Part shown: in pieces, positions 16,741 to 28,089 of the stretch
Layout: every line of letters begins with the position of its first letter
Position numbering within the stretch: position 1 is the stretch's first letter
Source: Molossus alvarezi
Taxonomy: Eukaryota > Chordata > Mammalia > Chiroptera > Molossidae
Assembly (NCBI GenBank): GCA_037176705.1
Contig: CM073895.1
Location: forward strand, 2,826,051-2,890,050
DNA: 64,000 bases
Direction: 5' to 3'
Translations under genes and position numbers: made by a program
Notes under the pieces: model-generated
Seen by the model: only the letters and a program-made list of their open reading frames with translations
Told to the model about the DNA's origin: nothing
Databases searched by the model: none

Positions 16741-17095
16741 TGTGCGTAGCGGGCTGGCGGCGGCCGTGTTTGCGAGGGGCGCCCCCGCCGCTGCCTGTGC
16801 GGCCGCCACCTTGAAGGGGGGCGGCGGCCGTGTTTGCGAGGGGCGCTCCCGCCGCTGCCTGTGCGGCCGCCACCTTGAAGGGGGGCGGCGGCCGTGTTTG
16901 CGAGGGGCGCTCCCGCCGCTGCCTGTGCGGCCGCCACCGTGAAGGGGGGCGGCGGCCGTGTTTGCGAGGGGCGCTCCCGCCGCTGCCTGTGCGGCCGCCA
17001 CCGTGAAGGGGGGCGGCGGCCGTGTTTGCGAGGGGCGCTCCCGCCGCTGCCTGGGCGGCCGCCACCTTGAAGGGGCGGCGCCGTGTTTGCGAGGG
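16741..17095. repeat. 64-bp GC-rich tandem repeat, about 5.5 copies, upstream of C1orf174
   Basis: The marker GTGTTTGCGAGG begins at 16766, 16830, 16894, 16958, 17022 and 17083: exact 64-bp spacing with a final 61-bp unit. Each unit also carries GCGGCCGCCACC followed by TTGAAGGGG or GTGAAGGGG. The array starts about 180 bp upstream of the start codon, so it lies in or next to the core promoter. Open frames on both strands here are repeat artefacts. Confidence 0.95.
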
Positions 17096-17528
17096 GCGCC
17101 CCTCGCCGTCCCCAGGCCACGTGTCTGGAGTTGGGCGGGAAGTGGCGGGCGGTCTCCCTGGCCCCGTCTCCGTGCGCCGTGAGCGGTGCCGCAGCCGCCT
17201 TCCGGTAGGCGGGACGCCAGCCCAGCCCGGCTCCGCGTGTCTCGCCGCTGGAACTTGGCCAGAGCGGCTCGTCGCCCTGGGCCCCGGGCCGGCTGCACCC
17301 CACGTGCGGCCTGTGCGCGGGACCCGGGCCGGGGCCCAGCGGGGCTGCAGGAGTGCGCCCAGCCCTGGCTCCTTCCCTTCGCCCTTGGGGAAGGACGGCA
17401 GCCCAGTCCCTGGAGCCGGCCTGCTGTTGCCCTAGAAGCCAGAAGACCTTGCATCTAAGAGCTGTTCCTGGGGAGCGGGGAGCGGGGCGCGGGGAGCGGC
17501 CAGGGCAGCGGCGCGCGGGAGAAAGGCG

Positions 17529-17850
17529 CCCCCCCCCCCGCAGGTGCAGCGCCGCCCCCGGCCCCCGCCGGCCCCCGGCCCCCCCCGCCCCCGCAGGTGC
17601 AGCGCCGCCCCCGGCCCCCGCCGGCCCCCGGCCCCCCCCCCGCAGGTGCAGCGCCGCCCCCGGCCCCCGGCCCCCCCCCCCCGCAGGTGCAGCGCCGCCC
17701 CCGGCCCCCGCCGGCCCCCGGCCCCCCCCCCCGCAGGTGCAGCGCCGCCCCCGGCCCCCGCCGGCCCCCGGCCCCCCCCCCCCCGCAGGTGCAGCGCCGC
17801 CCCCGGCCCCCGCCGGCCCCCGGCCCCCGGCCCCCGCCGGCCCCGGCCCC
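17529..17850. repeat. C-rich 41-53 bp tandem repeat, six copies
   Basis: GCAGGTGCAGCG recurs at 17540, 17593, 17642, 17683, 17733 and 17785, separated by runs of CCCCCGGCCCCCGCCGG and C homopolymers of varying length. The minus strand is G-rich and suited to G-quadruplexes. Proline-rich open frames here arise from the repeat. Confidence 0.93.
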
Positions 17851-17964
17851 TCCTCGTCCTCGCGGACCCTTCGGGGTGAGTGCAGGCCCGGGCAAAGGTG
17901 ATTCTGCCCTGTTTGAACACCCCCGAGGTTTGAGGCATGAGATGTGCCAGGCCGCTTTTCCCTT

Positions 17965-18198
17965 TTTGTTTTACTTCCTATTATTATTTATTTCTTTGTG
18001 AATTCTCGCCCGGATATTCTTCCATTGATTTTAGACAGAGTGGGAGGGAGAGAGAGAGACGGCGGGGGTTGCCTCCCGCAGGACCCCAGCCGGGGTGGGG
18101 ACTGAACTTGCCACTCAGCTCTGTGCCCTTGGTGTGTCCTTGACCGGGAGCCCAATGCTTGACCCTTCGGACCCGTCTGACGCCAAACCGGCCAGGGC
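17965..18198 (-). mobile_element. Ves-type SINE, diverged
   Basis: Minus-strand SINE ending in AAACCGGCCAGGGC, with the tail side at CGCCCGGATATTCTTCC. It directly abuts the next SINE. Confidence 0.8.
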
Positions 18199-18214
18199 AG
18201 CTTTTTCATTTTCT

Positions 18215-18474
18215 TTATTTTTATTTTATTTTTTTTATCCTCACCCGAGGACATTTTTCCATTTTTTGCACAGATAGAGGGGGAGGGAGGGAGAGGAAGA
18301 GAGAGAGAGAGAAACATTGACATGAAAGGGACACATCGAGCGGCTGCCACCCGCATGACCAACCAGGGCCGGGGACAAACTGCAACCGAGGTACGCGCCC
18401 TTAGCGGGAACCGAACCCGGGTCTCTCCGGACCGCAGGCCGACGCTCTAACCGCTGAGCCAAACCGGCCAGGGC
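18215..18474 (-). mobile_element. Ves-type SINE inserted beside another SINE
   Basis: Minus-strand element of the subtype with ATCCTCACCCGAGGACA at its tail side. AGCTTTTTCATTTTC occurs on both sides (18200-18214 and 18476-18490), a target-site duplication of about 15 bp. The insertion point is at the head end of the SINE at 17965-18198. Confidence 0.88.
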
Positions 18475-18490
18475 AGCTTTTTCATTTTCA

Positions 18491-19737
18491 AAGAGGGTCC
18501 GCTGACATGATGCGTTAGAGGGAGGAGGGGGCCTAACCCCTTCCCCGCGTCCCTCTCCTTGTCCCTCCCCTCCCTCAGTGAGAACAGGTCATGGGAGCCA
18601 CACAGCCCCCTTCCCGTGGCCCCTGGCAACGTGCTGGCTCCGGGCAGCCCAGGGCCGTGGCCGTTTCTCTGTGCTTCAGGCTTTCACAGAGGTGCTACCC
18701 AGCCTGGCCCTGAAACACCCCAGGCCTCCAGTCCCCGGGCTCTAGGACGTGCCTAGGAGGGGGTGACAGAGCCCGGACAAGCTGAAGGACAGCCGCTCCC
18801 TGTGACCGCCGCCGGCTGGCTGCTGCCGCTCCAGGGAGCAGCCACGTGCTTCGCAAATAAATGAGCACGGTGCTTCCTTTTTCGTGCCTTTTTCCCCCAC
18901 AGGTGAGAACATTTCAGTCGGGCAGTTTTGTCAGGACTGTTAGGTTTTCCGTTAGAGCTGCACAGGCTGGAGTGAGCCGGGCTGTGCCGTGGCCTCCCGG
19001 ACTGCTCGAGCGAGGCCCCTCTGCGCGCTGTCGGCCGCAGGGGCGTGAACCATGCTCTCCGAAAGCATCAACGTCCCTGCTCGCCTGGAACGACCCCCCG
19101 AAGCCTGCAAGTACAGCTGACGCCTCTTTTCAGTGCAGAAAAAGTGAGGATACTTAAGGATCTGCCAGCCCTCCTGCTTGGGGTCACTTGGCAGTGAGTG
19201 AGTGCACATGCCGTCTTCGTGTGTACATGCACGCGCACACACGCATGCACACGCACACATGCGCACGCAGTCGCCTACTTGGCGGCGGCACCCTCTCCCC
19301 TCCCGGGGCCTGTGCTTCCCCGCCCTACTTCCCGGGGTAGAAGGGGAAGGAGACGAACGTGGACTGGCAGGAAACCCGCTGGAAGAGGAACGAACGCACT
19401 GCCAGCTGCTAAGGGGAAGAATCAGTACAGGATTAACACCTAACCCAGCCCGTCTGCACTGAAACTGCTTTCCTGTCAGCTGGGTTCAGTGACTTCCGTT
19501 TGGGGACCTCCAGAGCAGAGTCCTCGTGAACCAGGCCGCGGTGGCCAGCGGACAGTCTCGGGCTCTACAGCTGTTTATGGTCAGTGTCGAGGGACAGAAA
19601 CTCGGCTCTGCCCGAGCAGGCCTGGCTCGGCCGTGCGGAGTGTGGCACCCTCCTGGTCTCTGTTCGCACCCCGCTCTGCTCCCCGCTCACCCCCTCCCCA
19701 CCCCAGTTACCTGAATGCTATTTCCAGCTGCTCCTTT

Positions 19738-19771
<34 letters not shown>

Positions 19772-20850
19772 CCCGGTGGCATGCTCCTTCCCACCTTGCC
19801 CGCACCGTGCCCTCTGCCCGGAGACCCTTCTCTCCCCTGCTCCCCCGTTTTGTCTGGCAGATCCACTCTTCACACCTCAACTCAGCTTCAAGTGTGTGTC
19901 TTTGGGGGACATTACCAGATGCACCCCCGCCCCTTGAAATCTGCCCGTTTCCGATTTCTTACGATCTGAGTGTTTCCTTCCGCACGTGGCGGCAGGTGGC
20001 TTTCCCTCACATTCACTCATTGACTCATTCACCGAGTTCGCTGCGCTCCCGACTGCCCGGCAGGAGCTGGGCCTAGGGTTGCGGTGGCCGTGAGTCCCAG
20101 CCAGACGCCCGGCCGGCCTCTTTAGTGCTCTTTGTCCAGGGGTGCGGCGGGGACGAGGGTTGGTGGGATCATCTCAGAAACAAATGTGAATCTGCCCCGG
20201 TGATGAGAGCCACAGGGGAGAGACCACGGCATGAGGCAGCGCCCCTCTGGGGTCAGACCTACTCAAGGAGGTGACAGTGGGAGGTGCTCAGGGCTCACCT
20301 CTTCCCTCTAGAACCCGTTGGAGGAAACAGGCAGGAACTCAAGTAGGGACGGCCGCCCAGTGGAGCCCCCAAGGGGGCAGAAGGTGGCCCTCAGAGGAGG
20401 AGAGAGGCCCTGACCTGGTGGAGGAGCAGTGACCTGTGTGATGAGGGCTTGTCTCTGATAGGCTGGCCCTCTGCATCGAAGAGAAGGATGTGATAGCTTT
20501 TCACAAAGGGAAAGGAAAACCACAAGCAGGAAAAATAAAGCTCTCAGGACTGGAGCAGCGGGGACCCCCTCACGGCTGCTGGGAGCGCCGTCTGGTGCCG
20601 CCGCCTCGGAGGACAGGTTGGCAGATTCCTGCAAAACGGAACGTGCACCGTGAGCCGTCAGAGTCCTTGGCATTTACCAGGAGGAGCCGCAGACCGCCCA
20701 CACCAGCCCTCACACAGAGGGTTACTGCGGCTTTTTCATGATCACCAGCACTCGGGAGTGACTGAGGTCTTTCAGTAGGTGAATGGAGGGTTACACTGTG
20801 GTCCATCCAGACAACAGGATGTTATTCAGTGCCCAAAGAGATGGAGGACT
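18491..20850. other. Intergenic sequence, no gene recognised
   Basis: GC-rich single-copy sequence with a TG/CA-like stretch near 19210-19270. Open frames are short and show no family resemblance. Confidence 0.5.
19738..19769. repeat. (CT)n microsatellite
   Basis: About 15 consecutive CT dinucleotides. Confidence 0.9.
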
Positions 20851-21071
20851 CTGGCCGGGTGGCTCGGTTGGTTGGAGCGTCACCCGTGCACCCAAAGGTC
20901 GCCGGTTCGATTCGCGGTCAGGGCACATGCCCGGGTTGCAGGCTCGATCCCCGGTATGGGGCGAGCAGGAGGCAGCTGATGGACGGTTCTGTGTCACATT
21001 GATGTTTCTATCTCTCTCTGCCGCTCTTCTTCTCTCTCTAAAATTCAATTAAAAAAAAAAAAAAGAAAAAA
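20851..21071 (+). mobile_element. Ves-type SINE
   Basis: Plus-strand element with head CTGGCCGGGTGGCTCGGTTG, B-box-like GGTTCGATTCGC at about 20902, a pyrimidine-rich segment and an A-rich tail of about 18 bases. The clean tail suggests a fairly young copy. Confidence 0.93.
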
Positions 21072-21224
21072 GCCTGGGATTTGCAGAGCTGGGCAGGGAA
21101 AGGCGAACTCCCCAGCTCAGTGAACGAGGGCCGCTTCCCGAGCAGAGCAGGAGGGAGCCGGGGGATGAGAAGCCTGTTCTGAGAGCCCCGACCCTCTGGC
21201 GGGAGGGCGATGGAGGGAATCGGC

Positions 21225-21395
21225 TCACGGCCGCATTAGACCGGAGGCCGGGCGCCGGCTGGGAAGCGATGTGTGAGTTCGTCTCCGCAGCAGATTAATT
21301 TTGCCGCCCACGCGCACAGGCTCCCTCGCTCCGCCACCCTCTTGGCTCATTTAGCTAAACACCAGCGATGGGTTCAGGACAGCGCCGGGGAGTGA
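21225..21395. promoter_or_regulatory. Candidate conserved noncoding element
   Basis: Non-repetitive sequence with CAGATTAATTTTGCC and TCATTTAGCTAAAC amid GC-rich DNA. The homeodomain-like TAAT core and the lack of repeat resemblance are the only support; conservation cannot be tested here. Confidence 0.2.
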
Positions 21396-21689
21396 CTTTT
21401 ACCTACCGACGTGGCGAGCGCTAACCGGCGGCTGTGCCCTCCGTGCCGCACGTGTCTGCTTGCAGGGGTGACGCGGTCTCGGGGATGTCTGTGTCGGAGG
21501 CAGCGCCTTCGCGGAAACCCCGGCACCTGGGGGACCTGCCACCCCCGACACGGGGAGCCCACCCAGGGGCGGCTCTGCCAGTCCTCGCGGGCGTCACACT
21601 CCGGTTAGGACCCGGAACAACCACCCTCAAGTCTCCGTCCCTTCCCGCCTGTGACCTCGCAGAGCTGTCTCATCAGATTTTATTTATTT

Positions 21690-21903
21690 ATTTATAATAT
21701 GTTTTTACTGATGTTTTAGAGAGACCGGAAGGGGCTGAGGGATAGAAACAGCCATGCCAGAGAGAAACCTCTATCGGCTGCCTCCTGCACGCCCCCTACT
21801 GGGGATCGAGCCTGCAACCCAGGCAGGTGCCCTGAGCGGGAATCGAACCGGACCCCTCAGTCCAGGGGATGATGCTCCATCCACTGAGCCCCACCGGCCG
21901 GGC
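21690..21903 (-). mobile_element. Ves-type SINE
   Basis: Minus-strand SINE with the CTGCACGCCCCCTACTGGGG variant and head ending CACCGGCCGGGC. It shares this variant with the copies at 25101-25325 and 34565-34748, marking a subfamily. Confidence 0.9.
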
Positions 21904-22965
21904 ATTTTGTCAGCTTTTCAAGCGGAGTTTCACTGGGGCTACACGGATGTTACACGAGGCCCGTGTCCGCCACAGCGGTCAGTAAGGCGGGAAGGGTCCG
22001 CGAGGACGGCAAGGCCATCGGCAGGGCACAGGGACGGGGGTGCGTCCCTCCCAGGGCCTCAGCCACGTGCAAGACGAGACATTACTGCGCTCACCGTGAG
22101 CTGTGGGGCTGCAGAGATTCAGCACCAGTGGCATTGACTTGGGGGGGTGAGGCAGCTCAGGGGATCCCCGTTTCAGAACCACGTGGCTGGCCTCGGGCAG
22201 GGCAGGGGCGGGGCAGGTGGGTGGTGGAGCACAAAGACGGAAGTGGCAGCGTCTGCAGGTGGGCGGGCAGGCTGCCCTGCGTGGACTGGGGTCCTAGGGG
22301 AGGCGGGGTGGCCCGCACCCTGGGCACTGAGGACAGGATGGCCGACGTGTGACCCCGCTCGCTGGGCTGGCGCCTCTGCTCGAGAAGTCCCCGACATCCT
22401 TGAGGCGCGTCTGCCCGCTAGGTCCCCGCGCTGGTGTCCCCAGCTTGGCGCTTCCCGAGGATCCAGAGCCGACTCAGGTCCAGAGACACGCGCTGGAGAG
22501 ACGGCACCGTGTGTGAACGTGAGCCGCGCTTCGCGTCGCCCGTGGGCCCTTCCCAGCAGCTGACAGGTGGGAGCTAAAGCTTCTCAGGGGCCTTTGCCCA
22601 GCGCGTGCCCCGCCCCCCACCCCCCCTGCGCCTGTGTGCCCCGGCTCCTGGCTGCCACGCCCGCTTTCACCAGGTCTTGCCCTGGCACAAGTGCGCTCCG
22701 GAGTCAGCGCAAAGCAAGGCTCTGTCGTCCCAGCTCCACACTCCGCTCTCCGTTCGTGGGGCGCTGGCTCGGGACAAGGAGCGGCTGGCAGTCTCCTGAG
22801 GGTTCATGACGGACCCACCTGGAGTTCTGGACATGTCCAAGTTCACCCAGTTGGCATGAACTGAGAGATGAAAGGTGGACGAACCTTCTCCTTTGATTTG
22901 CCAGTCCCTGGACGTGTCCCACCCAGGTCAGGACGCTGGGGAAGATCTGCGTTCTCATTCTCGCG
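21904..22965. other. Intergenic sequence, no gene recognised
   Basis: GC-rich sequence without recognisable coding or repeat content. Confidence 0.5.
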
Positions 22966-22969
22966 CTTG

Positions 22970-23735
22970 CTCTCCCACACACACACTCATACATACATAC
23001 GCTCACACATATACATTCGCTCACACACTCATACACAATCACACACATACATGCACTCACACATATATACACTCACACACATACACATACACTCACACAC
23101 ACATACATACACACACACTCACACACATACACTCACACATACATACACTCACACACATACATACACTCACACATACACAATCACACACATGCATACATAC
23201 GCTCACACATATACATTCGCTCACATACTCATACACAATCACACACATACATGCACTCACACATATATACACACACACATACACATACACTCACACACTC
23301 ACACATACATACACACACACTCACACACATACACTCACACACACGCACATACATACACACACATACATACACTCACACATACACAATCACACACATACAT
23401 GCATTCACACATACACTCACACACATACATACACTCACATACATACACACACTCACACATTCACATGTATACTCACAACATACATACACTCACACTCACA
23501 CACACACACTCATACACTCTCACACACTCACACACACAACACACCCACACTCACATGTTCACTCACATATGTTCACACGCAACTCACACACTCAATGCAC
23601 ACACATATGCGCGCACACACACACACATGCTCACACATACTCAACACTCACATGCGCACACACATGTGCTCACACACACACACTCATCCACACTCACAGA
23701 CACACACACATGCTCACACACCCACACACAGAGCG
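22970..23735. repeat. CA-rich compound repeat, about 760 bp
   Basis: A mosaic of ACACAC, CATACATACA and CTCACACA units on the plus strand. Longer blocks recur: the segment with CATACGCTCACACATATACA appears near 22998 and again near 23197. His/Thr-rich open frames of up to about 400 codons that cross it are artefacts. Confidence 0.95.
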
Positions 23736-25100
23736 ATGGTCCACACCACTTACAAAGGACACGTTTTACACAAGGGCTCTCTTCAGTCGCAAGTCTAGGG
23801 TTCCCCAGGGCCACCCACAGAACTCACTCTCCGAGGGCAGCTGTCCTCATGCAACGTTGGGGACAGGGTGCAGACTGGTCGCAGCCGGAGGAAGAAGCTC
23901 ACGGGCAGAGCCTGGAGAAATGCCCAGGGCAGAGCCTTGGTTGTCCCCCCCAGGGGTCAGGACATGTCACTGTCCTGGCATCGTGTGTGACAGAGTGCCC
24001 GGAGAGCCTCTCCTGGCCTCAGTGTGCGCGTTCTTACTGGGCAGGGCTGCGTTATGCAGGCATGGTTGATGATCAATCAATTGATGATTGATTGACTGCT
24101 GATCGACTGCCCACATTGCTGATCTGTCTCCAGGCGACTGACACCCCTGACCCAAGGCCCCACGCTAACTCACGAAGTTGGTCTTTGGGGCAGGTCAGCC
24201 CCCCCCCAAGGTCACTAGGTGTGGCTGTCCCCGACCCTACACCACATGACTGGACTATCCTGACCCAAGGCACCAGGACAACAAAGACACCCCATCAGGT
24301 AGGACATCGTAGAGGGGACAAAGGCCAGGTTACATTTTCACCCCCAGCCCCCAACGCAGAGCAGGAAAAGAAATGCCCTGGAGGGCCTGTAGCCCCGTTC
24401 CCGGCGGGCGGGGAGTCTTTCTGTCTCCTGCTGTCTGTTGAGGTTCCTGGGACTGAGGTCTGTTGTACGTACCCGATTACACAGGCCAGGGTTTTACAGA
24501 GCACTTTCCTTCTCAGGATGACAAGAGGCACCCGCCTTTGTCTCTGTGAGAGCGAAGTCTTCTTTCAAATACTTCTTTAATTTCTAAAATTTGTTTTGAT
24601 TCTGTGGCTGTGGGGGATGCAGTCTCCCAGTGGAGAGGCACACAGATAACGACGTCTTAATATCTGCGCTATTCAGAAGCAAGGCCGGGGATGGCCCAGG
24701 GGCCATCGGCGTGCGGTGGCTTGTAAAACAACCCCCGCTGTCTCGGCGTGGTGACAGAAACAGGTCCCCCGGCTGCGGAGCTCAGCCTCCTCCTCCCCAG
24801 GACCGCGGGGACCTAGTGCGACTCCCCTCCCTGGCCTGACCCAGAATGACCTGGCCACTTGTCCAGACCTGAGGCCAGCCTTGTCCGTCTAGGGAGAAAT
24901 TAATTACCTGTGTCCTCAACGAGATGGTGCTGTTCTTGGTGTTCATTTACCACCTGGAGTTTTAAGGCATTTCAAGGTCAGTAAAGTTCTGATGGTCCTG
25001 GAACGGCCGCCCCTGAGTCGGGGCAGAAGGCCCCTTCCAAACGGTGACATTTTTGGCTTGAGATGCTCACTGAGGGGCTTTCTTGAGCAATTGCTTTTTT
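23736..25100. other. Intergenic sequence, no gene recognised
   Basis: Contains a TGATTGAT-rich patch at 24066-24110 and otherwise no recognisable feature. Confidence 0.5.
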
Positions 25101-25325
25101 ACTTTATTTTATTTTTTAAAATATATTTTTACTGATTTTTTTTAGAGAGAGAAGGGAAAGAGATAGAAACATCGATGCGAGAGAGAAACATTGATCGGCT
25201 GCCTCCTGCACGCCCCCTACTGGGGATGGAACCCTCAACCCAGGCATGTGCCCGGACCGGGAATCGAACCGGGACCTCTCAGTCCCTGGGACGATGCTGC
25301 ATCCACGGAGCCACACTGGCCGGGC
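25101..25325 (-). mobile_element. Ves-type SINE
   Basis: Minus-strand element with an AT-rich tail side and head ending CACACTGGCCGGGC. Flanks GAGCAATTGCTTTTT and GAACATTTGCTTTTT look like a diverged target-site duplication. Confidence 0.9.
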
Positions 25326-25477
25326 TGAACATTTGCTTTTTAAACTCCAGAATGCAGGGTCAAGTACCTCCGACCGGGAAATAACAGGCTGCTTCTGAGG
25401 CCTGTGGTCCAGGCCCCGGAGGCCCATCTGCTCCCAAGCTCCGGCCCTGGCTCTGACTGAAGCCTTTTGTGTGAATT

Positions 25478-25630
25478 ATCTCATTTAATTATCGCAGCCA
25501 CCTTGCAAAACGGCTTCTCTCGCTGCCCCACGTACACCCGGGGAGACTGAGGCGTGGAGGGACGTAACTTGCCCAAGGCCACACAGCCAGGAGCTGGTAG
25601 CATCAGGGGCTGGACCTGGATGTCCCCTCA
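25478..25630 (-). mobile_element. MIR-like SINE relic
   Basis: Order ATTATCTCATTTAATTATCG, then GGGGAGACTGAGGCGTGGAG, then TTGCCCAAGGCCACACAGCC matches the reverse of the ancient mammalian MIR element. It is strongly diverged. Confidence 0.75.
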
Positions 25631-26294
25631 CGTCACCACCAGCTGGGCTCTGCGAGGGAGCAGCCCCGTCCCCCTGGGGGTGGGTTGAGGTGCCGAGCAA
25701 GGCTGCATGTGGCTTACAGCTGGAGATCTGGTCCCTCTCTCCTCTCGCGCAGAGCCTGGTGTCCCGGATCCCCGACACCAGGGGGCAGGATAACACAGGA
25801 CACAGGCAGCCGGTGGCTGGCAGCAGTCTCCGGGAGGGCACAGGGGCTGGGGTGGGCGCGGGGACAGGTGCGGAGCAGAGGAAGTGGCTCCTTTTCTAAT
25901 GACCTTCAGAATGCTCTGCTCCGGCCAGGGTCAGAGTGAGCAGCAGCTGCTCAGCTTCTGGGGTTCGCGACACCTTGGGAGGAGCCCGGGGGTGAAACAG
26001 TGTATGGAAAAGAGGGCAGCTGCGTTCAGCTCTGGGTTCGACACCAAAAGGGGCTCCTCTGCCAGGAGGTACCCGTGAGGGCACCGGTGCCCACCCGCCC
26101 ATGGAGCCCCTACGCTCCAGCCACGGCCTGCTTGGGGTCTGGAGCTGACACTGAGGCGTTGGAATCCCGGGGGGTTTTGTGCGGGGGCAGGGGGGCTCCG
26201 AGTGAAATGGGAGCTGTGTTTCCGCTGCCCAGAGCCTTGCCACCGGCCTGGGGCTGGCTCACCCTCCTCTCTCCCGCCTTTGCTGGCCCTTCCT

Positions 26295-26688
26295 GCTCGG
26301 GCCCCTCCCTGTGCATCGGCCTCTCCCTGTGCATCGGCCCCCTCCCCTGTGCATCGGCCCCTCCCCTGTGCATCGGCCCCTCCCTGTGCATCGGCCCCTC
26401 CCCTGTGCATCGGCCCCTCCCTGTGCATCGGCCCCTCCCCTGTGCATCGGCCCCTCCCTGTGCATCGGCCCCTCCCCTGTGCATCAGCCCCTCCCTGTGC
26501 TTCAGCCCCTCCCTGTGCATCGGCCCCTCCCCTGTGCATCGGCCTCTCCCTGTGCATCAGCCCCTCCCTGTGCTTCAGCCCCTCCCTGTGCATCGGCCCC
26601 TCCCTGTGCCCCTCCCTGTGCCCCTCCCTGTGCATCGGCCCCTCCCTGTGCCCCTCCCTGTGCATCGGCCCCTCCCCTCATGTAGCCC
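26295..26688. repeat. 18-19 bp tandem repeat, about 20 copies
   Basis: Units of CCCCTCCCTGTGCATCGG with an optional extra C, some with CAGCC in place of CGGCC, and shortened CCCCTCCCTGTG units near 26600-26660. The mixture of 18- and 19-bp units shifts the reading frame repeatedly, giving unrelated low-complexity open frames on both strands. Confidence 0.95.
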
Positions 26689-26689
26689 T

Positions 26690-28050
26690 CGCTGGGCAGA
26701 GCCTCCCACAGGGGCAAGCTGGGTTCCCATGTCTGTTGGCCTCTGCCTGCTGCCACCCAGGAGGCCCACTGAGGGCTTGGGACTCAGGTTGAGCATTGTC
26801 TGATTGGTTTCCCTTTCCTGACCCCTCACTTCCAGGGACTTCTAGCAAACACCTGTTCTCTTGTGGGTCACCAGTGAATTGTGCCGGGAGGGACACAGGG
26901 GTCTCCCAGCGGGGACGCACGCGGAGGCCCAGGCGAGCCGGGCCCTGCCCAGGTCCGGAGCCCGCTGCCTGCGCTGGCCCCTGGCGAGTGTGTCTGTCTG
27001 TCCCATCCGGCTCCCTGAGGGGGAGGAGGATCTGCTTCTCTCCAGTTTTTCTTTCTCTCGTTTCATCTCAAACCCGGTTCCTTCCTCTGCTTCTGTCAGG
27101 GCACCAAGCCTCAGCCCAGAGGGAGGGGGTCACAGCCCAGACGCACTGCTGTGGGGATGGGTTTGGGGACCGAGGTGGGCTCAGGGGCTCCCAGAGTGTT
27201 CGGAGCTGCTGGAGAGGCCGGTTGTGATTGAACAGGGACAGTCCCCACAAAGGCTCGGCCTCGGGCGGGCCGACGTCCTCTGTGTGTGTGAGCTTGGGGC
27301 CAGCGAGCTGGGTGAGCACGCAGCCCCGCTGTCAGAGCGGCCGGCCGGAGTGGCGGAACCAGGCGGAACCAGGCGGCCCGGCCCCTGTCTGCAGGCGCCC
27401 GCTCCTCCAAGAACTGAGCCTGCTGGGGTGCTGCCGTGTCGTGGGACCTGAGGGGGAGACTTCTGGCGGCCAGCAGACCACAGCGAAGCTGAGGCTTGGA
27501 GAGCCGTGTCCCAGGGCCAGCTGCTGACCACAGGGTAGGGGCGGCTGGGCTGCCACGGAGAACACAGACGTGAGCGCGCTGTCCGTCCCCAGGAGCCGCT
27601 GTGGCGGTGAGCTCCGGGCGCATCGCTGAGCAGGCACGGGAGGGGCCATCCTGCTGGGACCAGGTCGCCCGAGCGCAGCCTCGGTCCAGCTTCCCGACCC
27701 AGCACCCGAGGGGAAGGTGCTGCGGGCCCCACCCAGGGCTCACGGTGCGGGTGAGGGGCTGAAGGCCTGTCCTGGGCCCTCACTTGTCATTTCTCCACCA
27801 GCGCTCCGTGCGTGGTCCCCACGGGGACTGTCCCCAGTGCGGGTTAGGTAGACAGTGCTCCTTTCCTCCGTTTAGGGTTACCCACTCTTTGGCACTAACC
27901 CGGCCAGGTCAGGCGTGCGGAGGGGGCGGGGCAGAGGCCTCTGGTCCGCGGAGACAGGCTCAGGCCGTCCGCCTCCCGGGGTGGGTGGGGCTTTCTGTGT
28001 GCGCAGAGCTGCTGCGGGAAGGACGGACGGATGTCCAGGAAGACGTCCTT
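26690..28050. other. Intergenic sequence, no gene recognised
   Basis: GC-rich sequence. Long open frames on both strands are explained by GC content; none resembles a known family. Confidence 0.45.
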
Positions 28051-28055
28051 CCCGC

Positions 28056-28089
28056 CGGGCTCTAACCGCCGAGCAGAACGGCCAGGGTT
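28056..28089 (-). mobile_element. Fragment of a Ves-type SINE head
   Basis: Only the tRNA-like head end survives, reading GCTCTAACCGCCGAGCAGAA followed by CGGCCAGGGT. Confidence 0.6.

Noticed and set aside
16651..17454. Minus-strand open frame of 267 codons upstream of C1orf174
   Set aside because: Mostly the 64-bp repeat; the protein would be a repeated Arg/Pro/Gly string without family resemblance.
17353..17901. Proline-rich open frames
   Set aside because: Translation of the C-rich tandem array.
20851..20940. tRNA-like A- and B-box sequences
   Set aside because: They belong to SINE heads, continue into a SINE body and lack a complete cloverleaf, so they are not tRNA genes.
22868..24091. 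Open frame of about 407 codons rich in His and Thr
   Set aside because: Translation of CA-rich repeat; no domain and no similar neighbouring exon.
26000..26803. Open frames on both strands with repeated short motifs
   Set aside because: Translation of the 18-19 bp minisatellite.
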